Positions 33,169-44,829 of a DNA stretch of 64,000 nucleotides are shown piece after piece. Source of the DNA: Romanomermis culicivorax (Eukaryota > Nematoda > Enoplea > Mermithida > Mermithidae); NCBI GenBank assembly GCA_963922205.1, contig CAWUHX010000324.1, positions 288,801 to 352,800 of the forward strand, read 5' to 3'. Position 1 is the first letter of the stretch; every line of letters begins with the position of its first letter. A model generated the notes under the pieces. It did no database searches, was not told the origin of the DNA, and was given only the letters and a program-made list of their open reading frames with translations. Both the position numbers and the translations under genes were made by a program.

Positions 33169-35080
33169 ATTTGCGATTGATTCTGTAATGTTTTACGTCA
33201 CCAAAATCGCTTGGAATATGTTACTTGTAATAAGAAGAGTAAAGGATTTTATTCCTCACTTCAACAAGAAAATACACCTAATATTCAATATTCTATAAGT
33301 TACTTCATAAATTCTATTGTATTCTAGATTCAATCATAGAATCTTCAAGATTTGATAGTCAGAGAATGTTGCACAGATTGAAATTTAAATTTGTTCAAAA
33401 CATCTCTGGGGCGGCGTTCTGCGGTTAAAATGGCTGTAAACTATTTGAAACTTCGGAAACAAAAGTCATCAAATGCTCATGTATAACGTGTTTTACGCAA
33501 CTTTATATAGAGTAGACTAAATTATGTAGAAATCAGTGTTTAATTTGGATACAAAACAAAAAAGGCATTTTTCAGTCGATCCCGTAAATGAGCGATTTGG
33601 GGAGGGTGAGTTTTCCTATTTGTGATCTATTTGCTTCTGAGATGTCTGTTGTGCAAAATGAGTTGCACAATTCTAAAATTTTGTTAAAATTCGAATCACG
33701 TTACAACGTATACTTTATGAAACTGGTTAACCGTCCAATACTGTCATCGTGACATCAAATTTGCTTCGACGGAAGAACATTTCTCTGCATAACGTGGAAA
33801 TCAAAATTTTGAATGCATACTATTTCACCATTTGACAGATTTCATATGGTGAATTCTACAGTAAAATTTTTGTAGTTAGAAGACTGTTTTTGAGGATCTC
33901 ATACTTATAAGTTTAAATTGACTGATTTGGTTTGGATCAGCGTTTTCTGAAACAGATCCCTTTCTGTCGTCGTCGACTTATCTTCAGACCCCTTTTGCAT
34001 ATTCCTAGAAACTGTGTCATTTCTTCCTTTTTCCTCACCTGAAAAATACGTTTCCAAATGTCTAATTTTCACTTGTTGAGAGATTAATATTTTATGAGAC
34101 CACGTTCTTGCACGCATACATAAGGCGTTTGTTTGATTGATTATTTTTTCTTTCCGGAAAAAGAATTCTGCCCTCTTTGCTGAATGTACGTAGTGGCTGG
34201 TGACCCGGGGAGAGGGAAAATGGCGTACATTTTTTCCATTACCGACTCTATTTCGAGAAAATTTTTTGCTGCCCTCGAGCAAAAAACGACATTTTCAACT
34301 TTAAATATCATTCATAAATGGGCTACCGTATATAGCTAAATATGAGCTGATTCGAATAAACTCATTTGCATAAATAATATGCTAATTTGAACGAAGCCGC
34401 TTATACACCTGCTGAGGCGAAATTAGTTTGTTGTTTCGGATGAGCTATGAAGTTTTGACCTGGTATTTTATCACCCACCACTCTAGATTGCATATTCGTG
34501 CAATCGAAAAACAGCTCGATTATAATTGCATGCTAAATTAGCATTTTTGAACGTAATGAATGTAATTTCTTTGTCTAGACGTTGGTCATATTCAGCGGGG
34601 TGTTTTCCGCTCGGAAATTATAGCTCTTAGTGTTTTGCCTATATTGAAAAGTAAATGCTGCCGTGCAATTCATGTGACTCGATAGGCTTTCAAATAACAA
34701 TTCATTGAACTTGCTGCACGTTTTCCGTGTAGTTGACATTAGAGTTATAGTATGTTTTTCTTGCAATGCTTCTAAATCATAAAAGTGGGAAGCAAGTACT
34801 AGTTCTCTGCTAAAACATGCGTCGAATGAAACTGAAAAGTTGTGAACGTACTCGACTACCTTAAAAATGTTTTCGAGTAAAAAGTTATACAGTAAAGTAT
34901 TTGTTTAAACGCTTTTGAAGACAATTCCATGTGTTATGTTGTGTTGTGAACGTACTCGGCTACCTTAAAACACAGTAATAAGTTCTACAGTGAAATATTT
35001 GTTTAAACGCTTTTGAAGACAGTCTTAAGTTTTGTCATTTTTCAATTTGTCGTCTGTTTTACTTGGAATTAAGGACTGTA
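33169..35080. other. Gene-free stretch
   Basis: No supportable gene. A decayed MITE family A copy begins near 34746. It holds a local duplication (GTGAACGTACTCG...AAACGCTTTTGAAGACA, repeated at about 34840-34930 and 34945-35025). Confidence 0.4.
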
Positions 35081-35265
35081 TGGGTAAAGGCCGATAACTA
35101 ACACGTTTCAAGTCGTTAACACAGGTTGGTTAGCTCGTGTTGGATTGTTTAACACCGCTTATTTTTTCGTATATATAAAGCCGAGTTAAACGCCGCTTAG
35201 CTAACTCGCGTTAAATTTGTAACACGGGTTAGAATCGCTTGACTCGTGTTAATTTCCTGTTGAAA
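35081..35265. mobile_element. Possible relic related to the PIF/Harbinger element at 682
   Basis: It is dense in GTTAACACAGGTTGG, TAGCTCGTGTTGG, TAACTCGCGTTAA and GACTCGTGTTAA phrases that resemble the sub-terminal AACACCGTGTT repeats of the element at 682-1443. Terminal inverted repeats are not preserved. Confidence 0.3.
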
Positions 35266-37088
35266 AGTGAAAAATAAACATTTCCTTCACTCATCCTGTA
35301 TCTTTTTAAGCCAATTTTTGATTTAAAATTGAATGCGAGATATACTGATTTTTATGAATGATTTTTCGTCTTCGCACAGAAATATCTAGTGATCCCAGGA
35401 CATACAATTTGATAAATTATGCAAATTTTATAACGACAGTTCTAATTTTTAAAATGGCATGTAATATTTTACTACATTTAAGAAATTATTAATTTTTTTC
35501 GGCTGGCTGATCTATCTTTGGCTTCGACGTTGTTCTTGTTTGGTGAATTTTTAAATAAAATGCCGTATTAAAAATTATTTTTGCAATCGAACGCGATTTT
35601 TCAGAGAAAACTGAATTCAACTTTTTAGGACTTGCAAAAATCACGTATGGAGAAAGTTATGGAAATTACTTTAAACCTGAACTAGTACAAACCATGTTTA
35701 CGTTCCAATGAAAATTGCATCTGCGGTGAGAGCTAAATAACAGAGCTCAATTATCAGACCTTCTATAAGTCAAATAGAATGAGGATATTTTTCTTAATCC
35801 TTCCTGACTAATCAGTTGCAGCAATACCACTCGAAAATTAAAAAAAAAACATTTTCGGGTCTACACCAGAGATGCTCGGAAAAAATATTTTTTCAGGTGG
35901 GAAGATCTAGAAGAGAGAATTTAGGAACTAATTTAGGGGAAGGTGTAAAAATCTCCCTTAAAAAATATTTTGGCAAAAAGCAATATCCCTCTACCTACAG
36001 CAGTTAGGACTATAACTTGAAATAAGAAAATATTGGCTTGCGGTCATGGTCGTCTTCAGTTCGCGGATTTCTTTAGTTTTTTTTTCGTATTCCGATGCTC
36101 ATTTGAAAATCAATGGAGTATAGCAGTAGCGATTGCCAGTTTTAACGATTCATGAAAACAATAAATATTTCTTAGCATCAAATGGAAATAAAATGTCATT
36201 TTATATTCACTTCACACTATTTGTGTCAACGTATGTAGTCAAGGCCGTTTACAGCACAGGAACGTTTTTGAAACGATAGAAAGTATGTTCTATCCAATAT
36301 TCCAAAAATGAAGTTGATAGGATGAAAGCCTTTTAATATCAAAAAAGCAAGATTTTCGTTCCAGACCGACGTTCCGTTAAGATAAGCTGTTGTGCAGAAC
36401 AGTTTGGATTTGGTGCACTGAATGGCATACTACAAGTGTCTTCTTGATCCTCAGTTCAAACGAGCTTAACTTGCTATCCTCAGTGCGAAGTGTTTGCGAA
36501 TTACACGGATTAGCCTCTAATGGAAATACTTAATCCTGTGCTTTTGGCGCATAGATCAAAAATACTTGAAAATCCTCAACATCATGACATTTTACCCTTT
36601 CATGCCTTGACGCGTGCATTTGATCTAGAAGGTTAATAATGATTAAACGAACGAGAGAAAGGAATGGATCTTTTTTCAATTTGAGCGAATCATATCTTTT
36701 TACCATTTCCTACTAAACCATATGTCGTATAGGTATTAAAACAGCGAGTTTACTTTTCTGACCCTTACTATTTTTTCGATTATAAAATCTTACTGTAATA
36801 ACTTTGTGTAAACGACTTTGAAGGTGTTAGTAATTTTTTGTCATTTTTCAATTTTAAAGCATATTATAAAAATAGGCTATGGAAGGATTTTCTGAAATAA
36901 AATATATGACATTCTCTGACGTCTGCAGAGTGTACATATTCAATCTATGCTGCACATAAGTCGAAATTTTATTCAACTATTGATAGCTCAGTCATTACAA
37001 ACTCCTAAAGGTCTTTTCCTTTACAAGGAAGATGACGCATCTCTTGTAAATAGTACACAAATCCTACAACTCTACAGGTCTTTAATCT
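35266..37088. other. Gene-free stretch with MITE B and A fragments
   Basis: A family B fragment lies at 35990-36123 (TATTGGCTTGCGGTCATGG) and a family A fragment at 36780-36880. No gene supported. Confidence 0.4.
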
Positions 37089-38642
37089 GACGTGTTCCCA
37101 ATACAGCGAAACACACAACAGCGAAACTCAAAATAGCGTTTCTCAAAACAGCGAAGTCTCAAAACAGCGATTCTCATTACAACGAAGTCTCAATACAGCG
37201 AAGTCTCAGAACAGCGATTCTCAAAATAGCGAATCTCAATAAAGATAGTTTTATGCATTACGCACACATCATTTTTTTAATAAATATGCAAATTAGTAAT
37301 ATTAAAATCGGTTTGCTAGTTGAGATAGTCTATTTTTAGTTGCATTTGGCCATCTAAGTTCTACGTGCTTTTGTGCTGCAGTTGCTGTAGGTATGCACGA
37401 ACGGATCATGCCAAAATCACAAAAAAATATCTGTCAGAAAAACATTTTTGCAAAACGTTTGAAAGAAAACAAAAACAAATAATTATCATAAGAATTTCGA
37501 TTAAATGGAGCTTCATTGCAAGACAAATTAAATTAATGAAATAAAATGAAGTAAATAAAATAATCAAGCGGTAATGGCAGAACAAAAAACAAATAATAAA
37601 GAAACGAACAGTAAAATAATGTAATAAAAAGCAGGTAGAAAATAGAAAAAAGTACACGACCTGAAAAAATTAAACAAAAGAACAAAAAGTAGCTCAAAAT
37701 AAGAAGAATATAAAAGGAAATAAGTCAACAATGGGAAAAAGAAACAAAAAACACGCATATAAATGTGTGAATAATAAACAAACCAGAATAAAAAGCTGTA
37801 ATGTCGTGAAAACACATGCTACAGAGCCATAATGTCCGAAATCTGGTGATTCGTGCCAAAATGTGTGACAACCATACATGCACGTGGGGGGAGGTTTGGG
37901 GGGTTTTGACCCCCAGCAGACTTTGATTGACCCTCAGTAGATTCCTGCTGGCCCCCAGCAGATTTGACCACCCCAGCAATGACAGAGAAGATGACGTAGG
38001 AAAATGAGCAAGACAGAACAGAAAGTCGTCATAAAAATGGGAATGATGCTGTAGTTTAAATATTTTTCTAAACTAAGCATACTTGATTCCAAAAAACTAA
38101 CATTAAAACTTAATAAAAGTGCGGTCTAAGCAAATAATTTCACAGATCTGACTGATATAAGTGAAGAATATGCTGCTTGAATGTTAGAAGACCTATCTAA
38201 GACCTTTTTTTCATTTCCAAAAACGAAAAAAAATTTGTATTCCAACCCCTGTCCTGGCTGATCCCCAGCAGAATTTCAATGATGTGCATGTACGGTGTCA
38301 ACCAGCATCAGCCAGATCGAAATGGAGGACCAAATAAGTCTATTTGACCAAAATGTCTAGCCCTCCCCCAATCTCCATTTTTCTATTCTAAAGATAACTT
38401 TTTTGAAAATTCTCGATTTTGAGAATCTGTTCTAAAACTTCGCTGTTTTGAGAATCGCTGTATTGAGACGTCGCTGTTTTGAGAATCGCTGTATTGAGAC
38501 TTCGCTTTAATGAGAATCGCTGTTTTGAAGCTTCGCTGTAAAGAGAATTGCTGTTTTGAGACATCACTGTTTTGAGAATTGCTGTATTGAATCTCGCTAT
38601 TTTGAGTTTCGCTCTTGCGTGTTTCGCTGAATAGGGGCGAAA
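37089..38642. mobile_element. Foldback-type element: inverted arms made of tandem 15-16-bp repeats
   Basis: The left arm (about 37100-37246) is roughly nine tandem units of CAAAACAGCGAwkTCT type. The right arm (about 38405-38635) is the reverse complement, roughly fifteen units. The outermost 20-25 bp also match: CAGCGAAACAC on the left, GTGTTTCGCTG on the right. Both sides are flanked by the 10-bp direct repeat TCTTTAATCT (37079-37088, 38643-38652), a plausible target duplication. Long inverted repeats that are themselves tandem arrays define foldback (FB/Galileo-like) elements. The interior is A-rich and codes for nothing recognisable; a MULE-like MITE has inserted in it. Confidence 0.8.
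37873..38293. mobile_element. MULE-like MITE nested inside the foldback element
   Basis: A close copy of 21263-21679, with the same CATACATGCACG start, CCCAGCAGA phrases and a right end matching TGTGCATGTAC. The flanking 9-mers TGTGACAAC and GGTGTCAAC agree at 7 of 9 positions. Confidence 0.75.
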
Positions 38643-38652
38643 TCTTTAATCT

Positions 38653-39169
38653 CATTGAAGTAAAAATAAGTTTCAGCTTCTGAATCAGGATGTCTAGAAC
38701 TTGAAATGTCTTGAAATATGTTTTAGTATACTTTCCAAACAATCCATTTTGATTGCTTCTGACTCGTCCTCGTCTTCGCTGTTACCATCCTAAAAAGTTT
38801 CTGATGGGATCATAGCCTTAACCCAACGCTAAACAATTACTCTTTCTACTAATGATGATAGGCGAGATTAGGCTCCTGAGGATTCATACAGTAACCCAAG
38901 AGTGAATTTCAATTCAACTGCTTTCTGATTATATTCTTAGTACTGCAGGGTTCAACAAGAGTAAGAAGTAATTCATTAAAAATTAAAAAGAGTTAGAAAG
39001 CCCGCGGAGATTGCTGAGAAATGTCTTTTTTTAATTTTCATTCATCTGTTTACAGCTGTAAAATCACCCTGTAATGTGTTTCCACATGAACTGACCATGA
39101 AATGCTTTTTTCTAATATTAATGGATAATCAACCACTTGTGCCCCATATGCACCAGTAAAATTGAGATA
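38653..39169. other. Gene-free stretch
   Basis: Nothing recognised. Confidence 0.4.
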
Positions 39170-39395
39170 CATACTTTATTGCGTCTTTTCCAAATGAGTC
39201 TCGGCATCAAAAAGATGCTGATGCAAGTAATAAACAACCGATGCACATTGCCGCCTTTTTTCGCATATTCACTGTAGCAGTTAGCGCTACAACTTGAGCA
39301 AAGAAAATGTTGGCAAGCGATAAACGTTCATCACCGGCCTGCGAATTTCTTTGAACTTTTTTGCATTCCGGAGCTTATTTGAAAAAAATGGGCTA
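39170..39395. mobile_element. MITE family B copy
   Basis: The left arm is TCTTTTCCAAATGAGTCTCG; the right arm is CATTCCGGAGCTTATTTGAA then GGGCTATA. Internal GAAAATGTTGGCAAGCGATA matches the family. Confidence 0.65.
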
Positions 39396-39524
39396 TAGTA
39401 TTTTTCGAAGGTCTTCGACAGCTATCGCTTCGACAACTATCGAAACATCAATGTAATTGTAATTCTTAGACGTCCAGCCTCGAAATTTCATACGTTTTCC
39501 ATGTCCAAAGATTAGTCTGATAGA

Positions 39525-39769
39525 CTAAAGGGTCATTTATACTTGCATTTTTTCGGCGGAACGGAACGGAATGCAATCGATACAACATTACCGAACGAAA
39601 GGGAAATTTTCGTTCGGTTCGGTTCGGTTGGAGTTACCGTCGTTCCTTTTCTAGAAAATTGGAGTTATCCTTTCCGATCGAAAGGGGATTTTCAGGCTGA
39701 ACGTTTCAAGCTGTGGCGATCCGTTTCGTTCCGTTACGTCGAAAAGGGCAAGTATACATGACCCTTTAG
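39525..39769. mobile_element. 245-bp MITE with perfect 12-bp terminal inverted repeats
   Basis: It starts CTAAAGGGTCATTTATACTT and ends ACATGACCCTTTAG. Pairing continues inward through GGAACGGAACGGAA and TTCGTTCCGTTACG, so the strand would form a long imperfect hairpin. The exact border and target duplication (TA or TWA) are ambiguous because the ends are palindromic. It is the only copy I see here. Confidence 0.7.
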
Positions 39770-41724
39770 GTGTAATCGACTAAATTTAGTGGTTTTTTCC
39801 CGGATTTTTTTTGTACACATCGGGCAAATCCACGAATTTGGAAACAGTATCGTTCATCATTAGATTGCTGAATGGTTTCGAATAAGATCATTATCACAAG
39901 ATTTTATCATCACTTATTTTAGGACAAATTTCTGATCTATCTGCAGTCACTGTTTTTTGTATGATTCTCATTTGTACCAGACAATTTTTACTTGCAATAA
40001 GGATCTTTTTTGAACTCGACTCCCATATTTATGTTTGTACAAGTATAAACGCGATCAAAGTTCTCGCTTGAACCCGAGGCCGTTTCATATGTGAAGTACA
40101 AAAAAGTATATTTGCGACCCTCCAAACAAAGAAATCATGAAAATTTTTGGAAACAGTAAACTTCACCGAAAGCATTACCCGTGATTATCAAAATTAACAA
40201 CGGAAGCTCAGAAAACCGGAATTTACTATTTGGTCCATTCAATTTTCCTTATCTGCCGGATATTTCCGCTGCAATGTCTGCACAACAATGGCTAATACTG
40301 CTGACGACATACTTGTCAAGTGATGTAAAAATCGTCTCCAAAAAACGGTGGATTGCTGGAAGTGAGTACGACAAGGCTGTATTACAGCCTATGAAGTTTA
40401 AAATCAAAAAAACTATATTTTAGTTTAGAATGACAGATGCAGCGATAAAAAATTAACTTTGATTTGATACGATTGATACGAATTTTTATGGAGTGGAAAA
40501 CTGTACACTGTAGCAAAATACTAAATTTCTCCATGAAAATCGGAAGGCCAAAATCATAGAAAAACTACGATGCTTATACACTTTTGATTAGGATAGAACT
40601 GTGTTCAACCATTGCGTATTACTCATTGAATTTCGACCATTTAATGAGGCTATGGGGGAATTTTAATCCGTTCCGTTTGCCGCTCATGGACTGGAAATTT
40701 TCTCCATTTACTACAGTAATACGTTTTACTAGCTTTCTGTATCTGAACATACTTTCGTCGGATCGCTGCATCGATCATTTCAAAACAAAAGAAGTATAGA
40801 GTAGACAGGTTACATAAGTCACGAAACCAGAGTTCTTTACGCCGGCTATCTGAGGGACTTCAAGATTTTTAGGTCTGTAAGTTTATGCCACATTTATTTC
40901 ATCACATTTGCATGATATTCGAATAATCGACTTTTTTCGAGTTTCTTCGTAAAATGTTAGCTGCTGTGATGAAACTGCACCCCATCTGCAGGAAAATCAG
41001 TTCGCTGTTCGCCTTCCTCAAAAATAGATACCGCTATTCACAATATATTCTGATTAATCTAATTAACAGCATATGTAATGAGTTGTTTAGCAAAACGAGG
41101 AAAATTTTGCGAAGCCCCGGGCATATGTGCCTTTGTGTCACTTTTTTCTCGTCTTGCACTATGTTGTCCACGCATCCTGATGCTTAATTTGTTTTTGAGC
41201 TCTGTACAACGTGATTTTTCTCCAATATAATATAGAATCCGTGTCACCTTTTTTCGCAAAATCAACGAGCTCTCGTCAGAAATTTTATATCGCTCACTTT
41301 TTGCTATGTTAAACTGAGGCAGCTTCTCATTATTTACTCGAACACTGAAACATATAAACTCTCGAGCTATAGAAAAAATATCCTAGAATAATATTAGCAG
41401 TATTATACGTGTCCACTTCGACCACTGTATTTTCACCGTGAGCTTGGATCTATACGAGAAATGTAAATTACAACGTAATTAATTTTCAGACGTTTAGAAA
41501 ATTATGTTTTCTTTACAGCATCAAGAATATTGGTTTCAATAATTGTAACGCATCGTGATAAATTCATTTAAAAAATCTTACTGACGGACGGCCGTCAGTA
41601 TAAAGTTGGAAGTCATACATCTTACTACATATTCATTCTTTACTCCATAGCCAACGATATGAAGATGACCTGAATCTGGGACTTGCACCAAAGAAGTTCA
41701 GAAGTTCAGAAGTGTGCAATTCGC
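39770..41724. other. Gene-free stretch containing a MITE family C copy
   Basis: 40413-40798 is a family C element (left TATATTTTAGTTTAGAATGA, right CGATCATTTCAAAACAAAAG). Open stretches at 40181-40423, 40584-40799 and 40954-41187 have no recognisable similarity, and the first two overlap the transposon. Confidence 0.45.
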
Positions 41725-42433
41725 TTGCACCAACATTGAGACTTCTGAACCTTTAGAAAGATTTATAAGTCTTTAGAAAGTCTATTTTCTATCAATTGAA
41801 AGGTTTTGCTTGCATCAAAATTCGAAATTTCTGTAGTATTTGCTGTCACCTACGACTTCTAGAAAAGCCGCCTTTCGAGAAGTTTAGCAGTTCACTAGTC
41901 AAGAAGTTCAGAAGTCTGGATAAAAATCGAGTAACATGTATTGAATTCGCGAGTTTACGAAAAAGTGGCCTTTAAGCTAAAGTTCACTGATACTTTCCAA
42001 GTCACTACACCTGTCTATTGTCTCAATGCTTAAGTGAAAAACTATTTTTCAGCGTGAAAACAGAGTAGTGAGCATCTTTCAAAAATGTTTCTCGGCCACT
42101 TTTGTCTATTTTTTTCCAAACGTCCCTCAGGAAACAAGCTGCCTATGCGGGCGAGTTTCTTCTTAGATTGACTGTAGTAGTCAGGATCACACCTCGAGAA
42201 AGAAAATGTTGGCATGTGTAGCGTGGTCATCATCCGCCCACGGGTTTTTTTTGCATCTTTTGCATTGATTGAATAAAATTGATACAGTATGGAAAAGTAA
42301 GTGCTGAAAGAATTCTGATCTACTGAACTTCTGGATTTTAACGCAAGCGAAACATTTTTTGTAATAGAAAATATGCTTTTCTTAAGGTCGTCTAAACCTT
42401 TGTAAAAGTTCAGAAGTCTAAACGTTGGTGCAA
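41725..42433. mobile_element. TIR element with TTGCACCAAC ends and GTTCAGAAGT repeats
   Basis: The left arm, TTGCACCAACATTGAGACTT then CTGAAC, pairs with the right arm, GTTCAGAAGTCTAAACGTTG then GTGCAA. Further GTTCAGAAGT copies lie just outside and inside. A family B MITE copy (about 42100-42290) is nested within. Confidence 0.6.
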
Positions 42434-42563
42434 ATGGATTTTCGCACTTGTTCGAAATTTTCGTTAATTGTTCGAAACGACACGCAGGTGTCCGAATTCT
42501 CTACTTGTCAGCAATCTGTGTTGCAAATAAATTTACCATTATCCATCATATTGATGCAAATTC

Positions 42564-42802
42564 TATGGTCTGTTTTTTATAAAATGCTTCCAAATAAGAA
42601 AGTGACACAAATCAGTACTGTTGTTAGAATCGTTTACATAGAACTCTTATCACAAAATTTTTCACTCGAAAAATTGTTAAAAGTGAGGTCAGTATGTTTA
42701 CAAATTTCCAGTCCTGTATGGTATACAGTTTATCAGAAAATCGTGAAAATCTGGAATACTACTTGCTTTCCATTTTCATTATTTCAAGAAAAACAGACTG
42801 TA
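42564..42802. mobile_element. MITE family A copy
   Basis: It starts TATGGTCTGTTTTTTATAAA and ends TTTCAAGAAAAACAGACTGT. Very close to the copy at 43485. An open stretch at 42425-42820 runs through it and is not a gene. Confidence 0.75.
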
Positions 42803-43484
42803 GATTGTCAAGTCACTTAAGATAAACCTCCGTCATAGTCAGTCAATTCACTTAAGCTAAACCTTCGTCATAGGACGTTTCATTGCGACATAACTCATAA
42901 CGAGTTGAAATAAGTGCAATTGTTTGCTTGTTTAATTTTTTTCTTTCTCTGAGTTGGTCTCTTTAATCCATCACAGAACTGTATTTCATCCGCCGGAAAT
43001 TATTTTCATCCCCTTCGTGCAGAATGATACAAAAATTTTCTTGGTTTCGATTAAATCCCAAAACCTCACCTGAATCTTTTTTGCCAGCTTGAGTGACGTG
43101 TGCCAAGTGCACAGTAAAATAGAGGCCTCCATGCTAACAAAATCTCAACGCGTTTAATTAGAATAATTATTCTTAGAGTTGAGAAGACGTTCATTTTCTT
43201 TCGGTGAACTTTCAACAATGCCTATGATTTTGATGACATTCGTCAGAAATTGTATCTTTTGTGAAGAGCTAAATGTAGAGCTAACAATAGCCGTTGGTAT
43301 GGTGAATAGTTCTTTATTAATTCGAGCCGTATTCTGCAACTCCGCAAGTCATATGTCTAAATGGTATTGAGTTTCTTACTTGCATGTTTGAAGCTTTAGT
43401 ACAATCGAATGCTTCCATGGTAGAATTTCACTCATCAATCAATTTAGATGATAATAAACTAAAATTACGTGCAAGGTTTCTACC

Positions 43485-43731
43485 TATAGTCTGTTTTTAT
43501 GAATTGCTTCCAAATAGAAAAGTGACACAAATCAGTACTGGCGTCAAAAATGTTTAAATAGAGCTCTTGTTGTAAAACTTTTCGCTCGAAATATTGTTAA
43601 AGGTAGATCAGTATGCCCACAAAGTTCTAGTCCTATATGATTTATTGTTTATCAGAAAATCGTGAAAATCTGAAATACTACTTGCTTTCCACTTGCATTA
43701 TTTAGAAGCATTTCACGAAAAACACACTATA
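43485..43731. mobile_element. MITE family A, intact copy
   Basis: It starts TATAGTCTGTTTTTATGAAT and ends GCATTTCACGAAAAACACAC plus TATA. It gives the clearest view of the family: arms of about 35 bp, 247 bp in total, TA borders. Confidence 0.8.
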
Positions 43732-44255
43732 AGTTCTGTTATTCAAGTCGTAGTCCAGTTCACATTTGTATAATCGAAATAATTGAATGTTATTCAACGG
43801 CATACATCGGAGAGATGACAACTAACTGTCACGTGCCGACGGATTTCGTCGAACGTCACGTGATTCACATCACAATTTTCCATTACGTTTTTCGCTTTGT
43901 TTTGTGTTACAGTAATTTACATCAATTTTGCGTTTCATTTTTATACTTTTTACATGCAATTTATATGTGTACTTTTATGTTTATTTCTGTTGCTTTCGCG
44001 CACATTTTATTTCCGTTTCGAATTATTATTTTATTATACACGTAGACTACGGTATGTACCCGCTAGTCAAGAATTTCCGTTAGAGATAAGCTCTCCGAGC
44101 TCATCGCTGTAATTAGAGCATAACGTGCACTTCTTATCAGTAAAAACTAGCGACGCTTCACAACATGAAATGACTAGTTGAAATTCTCACTAGTGACGTT
44201 CCTATGTTAAACATGGAGAGTGAAAACTCGCCCCAATGCTTAACGTTGTGAACTG
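43732..44255. other. Gene-free stretch
   Basis: No gene recognised; short hydrophobic open stretches at 43815-44112 look like chance. Confidence 0.35.
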
Positions 44256-44285
44256 GAAAATGTCTATGTGATCATAGGCATTTTC
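44256..44285. other. 13-bp stem hairpin
   Basis: GAAAATGTCTATG and CATAGGCATTTTC pair completely (one G-T wobble) around a 4-nt loop. It sits 38 bp upstream of the LTR-like start at 44323. Confidence 0.8.
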
Positions 44286-44322
44286 TGCAACGATTTCTGC
44301 TGCAGAAGTTAGCTTGGGGGAG

Positions 44323-44829
44323 TGTTAACTCCGCCCAAGGCATACTGTAGTTTATGGAGCCCTTTAAAAGGGCATGTTTTGTCTTTTTGTCACTCATTAT
44401 TGGGCCTAACTGGTTTTTCGTGTTCAGCTTTTCGTCCGCGTCCGTCGTCGTCGATATTTTATTATATTTCATTGTTGTCAACTGTGTTGTCGCCACACGT
44501 CAAATAAATTAGCATATTCGCCCCCCGACCTACACATACACACATCGCCTAAGGTAACCCGTCCGTAGGAACCCGTCCCCGTCTCCGTCTATTGTAGAGC
44601 CCCGTCGCCCCTCGCCGAGGAAACGTCTGTTATTGCCGCCTGCCGTTTAGCAGCCGCCGAACCCCCACGCCAAATCGCTCGAAGTTCGTTCCCACACTGC
44701 CGTCCGTAGGACCCCGTGTTTGACCCCGAACCCGTCGCCCAGCGCCGAGTAATTTGAGAAGAGGTGTCGTAAGTCTTCTCAGGGGTTATTAGTGTTGAGG
44801 GTATATTTGTGGGAGTCTCCCCCAAGCTA
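44323..44829. mobile_element. Possible LTR or LTR-derived segment
   Basis: A purine-rich tract ending TTGGGGGAG abuts TGTTA at 44323, as a polypurine tract abuts a 3' LTR. A TATA-like TTTAAAAG near 44363 and AATAAA at 44503-44508 would fit U3 and R. However, TAGCTTGGGGGAG (44310-44322) recurs inverted at 44817-44829, which fits a terminal-inverted-repeat element instead. No retroelement protein is present on either side. Class uncertain. Confidence 0.3.

Noticed and set aside
37406-37979. Overlapping hydrophobic open stretches, minus strand, resembling membrane proteins
   Set aside because: They are low-complexity readings of the A-rich core of the foldback element.
39543-39761. 72-codon open stretch, plus strand
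   Set aside because: It lies wholly inside the 245-bp MITE with 12-bp inverted ends.
42425-42820. 131-codon open stretch, plus strand
   Set aside because: Most of it is a MITE family A copy; the same sequence occurs non-coding elsewhere.
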